This document shows, in pieces, positions 62,965-64,000 of a stretch of DNA of 64,000 nucleotides (the first letter of the stretch is position 1; the number at the start of each line of letters is the position of its first letter). Made by a program: the position numbers and the translations under genes. This DNA comes from CAVXHQ01 sp963789535 (lineage in GTDB: Bacteria; Pseudomonadota; Alphaproteobacteria; Rhodobacterales; Rhodobacteraceae). The stretch spans positions 868,001 through 932,000 of the forward strand of contig CAWBKU010000004.1 of assembly GCA_963789535.1 (NCBI GenBank), read 5' to 3'. Under the pieces are notes generated by a model that saw only the letters and a program-made list of their open reading frames with translations, searched no databases and was not told the origin of the DNA.

Positions 62965-63824
62965 CGGCGGTGCTCACAGTGCGTGACCTCGACGTGCGTT
63001 TCGGGGGCGGGCCGCTGGCGGTGGCGGGCGTCACGATGGACGTGGCCAAGGGCGAGATATTCGGCCTCGTCGGTGAAAGCGGTAGCGGTAAAAGCACCGT
63101 CGCCAACGCCGTGATGGGCCTCTTGCCCGACGTGGCGCAGGTCGCAGGCAGGATCGCGCTGGGCGGGACCGCACTGACCGGCCTCGACGAGACGGCACTG
63201 CGGGCGCTGCGCGGCAACGAAATGGCGATGATCTTTCAGGATGCATCGGCCAGCCTCGATCCGACATGGTCGGTCGGCGACCAGATCGCAGAGACGATCC
63301 GCGCGCACCGCAGCATCAGCGCGCGCGCGGCGCGGACGCAGGCGACGCGCATGATGGAAGAGGTCGGCATCCGCGACGCCGGCGCCCGCTACCGCGACCC
63401 GCCGCACCGGTTCTCGGGCGGGATGCGGCAGCGCATCGTGATCGCCGCCGCCCTTGCTAACGCGCCCCGCCTGCTCATCGCGGATGAGCCGACGACGGCC
63501 CTCGACGTGACGGTGCAGGCACAGGTCCTCGGCCTCATCGACAGGATGCGCCACGACCGCGGCTCTGCCGTCCTGCTCATTACCCACGACCTCGGGGTCG
63601 TCGGCCAGATCTGCGACCGGGTCGGCGTCATGTATCGCGGCCACCTGCTCGAGGTCGCCGCAACTGCCGACCTGTTCGAACGACCTGAGCATCCCTACAC
63701 CCGCGCCCTCCTCGCCGCCAATCCGGCGAGCGCACCGCGCGGCAGTCGCCTGCCGGTCATCCCGCCCGAATGGAGCGTCGAGAGCCTGACCGACGCGCAG
63801 GCTGGAGATACCGCTCATGGCTGA
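62961..63824 (+). CDS. Dipeptide/oligopeptide-type ABC transporter ATP-binding protein (DppD-like)
   Basis: 287-residue ATPase. Walker A is GESGSGKST, the Q-loop MIFQDASASLDPTWSVG, the signature RFSGGMRQRIVIAAAL, and Walker B RLLIADEPTTALD. The C-terminal oligopeptide-transporter tail EHPYTRALLAANPAS is present, though the Cys-rich iron-sulphur-type ending of many DppD proteins is not seen. It overlaps the next gene by 8 bp. Confidence 0.94.
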   Translation: MTAVLTVRDLDVRFGGGPLAVAGVTMDVAKGEIFGLVGESGSGKSTVANAVMGLLPDVAQVAGRIALGGTALTGLDETALRALRGNEMAMIFQDASASLDPTWSVGDQIAETIRAHRSISARAARTQATRMMEEVGIRDAGARYRDPPHRFSGGMRQRIVIAAALANAPRLLIADEPTTALDVTVQAQVLGLIDRMRHDRGSAVLLITHDLGVVGQICDRVGVMYRGHLLEVAATADLFERPEHPYTRALLAANPASAPRGSRLPVIPPEWSVESLTDAQAGDTAHG

Positions 63825-64000
63825 TCTTCTGGCAGTCGACGGACTGCGCAAGACATTTGCCGCACGCGGAGCGGGATGGCGCAACTCCCGCATCACTGCC
63901 GTCGAAGGCGTATCGCTGCGCCTTCACCGAGGCCGCACCCTCGGTCTCGTCGGCGAAGTCCGGCAGCGGCAAGAGCACGTTGGGCCGGTGCATCCTGGGC
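63817..64000 (+). CDS. Second dipeptide-type ABC ATP-binding protein (DppF-like), partial, with a frameshift in the P-loop
   Basis: Start of an OppF/DppF-type ATPase from ATG 63817 (MADLLAVDGLRKTFAARG), cut by the window end. After TLGLVGE an extra base at about 63958 breaks the frame; removing it gives SGSGKSTLGRCILG, a perfect Walker A. As written the protein would lose its ATP site. No substrate-binding protein gene has been reached; it may lie beyond the window. Confidence 0.82.
   Translation, partial: MADLLAVDGLRKTFAARGAGWRNSRITAVEGVSLRLHRGRTLGLVGEVRQRQEHVGPVHPG

Noticed and set aside
46293..64000. Right attachment site (second copy of the tRNA-Gln 3' end)
   Set aside because: No stretch resembling GGTTCGAATCCTACCACCCC was seen by eye to the right of the integrase.

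Overview
The window is 64 kb of very GC-rich DNA with tightly packed genes and many 4-17 bp overlaps. Gene content and the style of the proteins point to an alphaproteobacterium, most likely a member of the Rhodobacteraceae (Rhodobacterales). Clues are an FeS-type cryptochrome/photolyase, a CsgH-type curli gene, tripartite tricarboxylate (TTT) transport genes, a leucine-codon leader peptide ahead of leuA, an mreBCD-mrdA-rodA cluster, and kpsT/kpsE-like capsule export genes next to kdsA. This assignment rests on pattern recognition only.

Layout. 1-860: end-truncated rluD. 1064-5820: operon tctC-tctB-tctA-AtuA/DUF1446-DUF4387, probably uptake and catabolism of a carboxylate. 5817-9754: housekeeping and small genes (dgkA, PAQR/hemolysin III, VOC, M48 lipoprotein, HDAC-like deacetylase). 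9760-11158: minus-strand curli set csgA-csgH-csgB with no csgE/F/G in the window. 11410-15887: nadK, glyA, two small genes, cspA, tesA. 15906-19132: ybbA-ybbP, divergent from tesA as in enterobacteria. 19205-24434: gltX, a zincin, a 14-TM MFS pump, nadE. 24605-28277: an 18-repeat MORN protein, then an SDR-cryptochrome operon. 28391-30112: leucine attenuator and leuA, which carries a single-base frameshift. 31023-37651: mreBCD-mrdA-rodA plus a frameshifted ghrA. 37648-39590: DUF1579-like, SseB and uracil-DNA glycosylase genes. 39716-46140: nhaA, kpsT-kpsE, kdsA and a BON-MscS channel.

46218-about 59060 is an accessory island. It starts at a tRNA-Gln gene followed directly by a tyrosine recombinase. 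It holds an aldo/keto reductase and an old IS66 element split by a younger IS66 copy that has an exact 8-bp target duplication. It also holds a decayed helicase/nuclease/GreA-like gene, an IS256-type fragment, a small HTH operon, a PD-(D/E)XK nuclease-like gene and a decayed IS5-type transposase. No second copy of the tRNA 3' end was found, so the right border of the island is not defined.

59114-64000: a palindromic candidate operator, an M20 peptidase, a FadR-type regulator and four dipeptide-type ABC transporter genes, all translationally coupled. They look like a self-regulated uptake and hydrolysis operon for a peptide or N-acyl compound. The last gene runs off the window.

A recurring oddity is single-base indels in otherwise well-conserved genes (leuA, ghrA, uracil-DNA glycosylase twice, the tnpA of the young IS66, and the P-loop of the last ABC gene). 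Uncorrected assembly errors are the simplest explanation, but real inactivation cannot be excluded from sequence alone.
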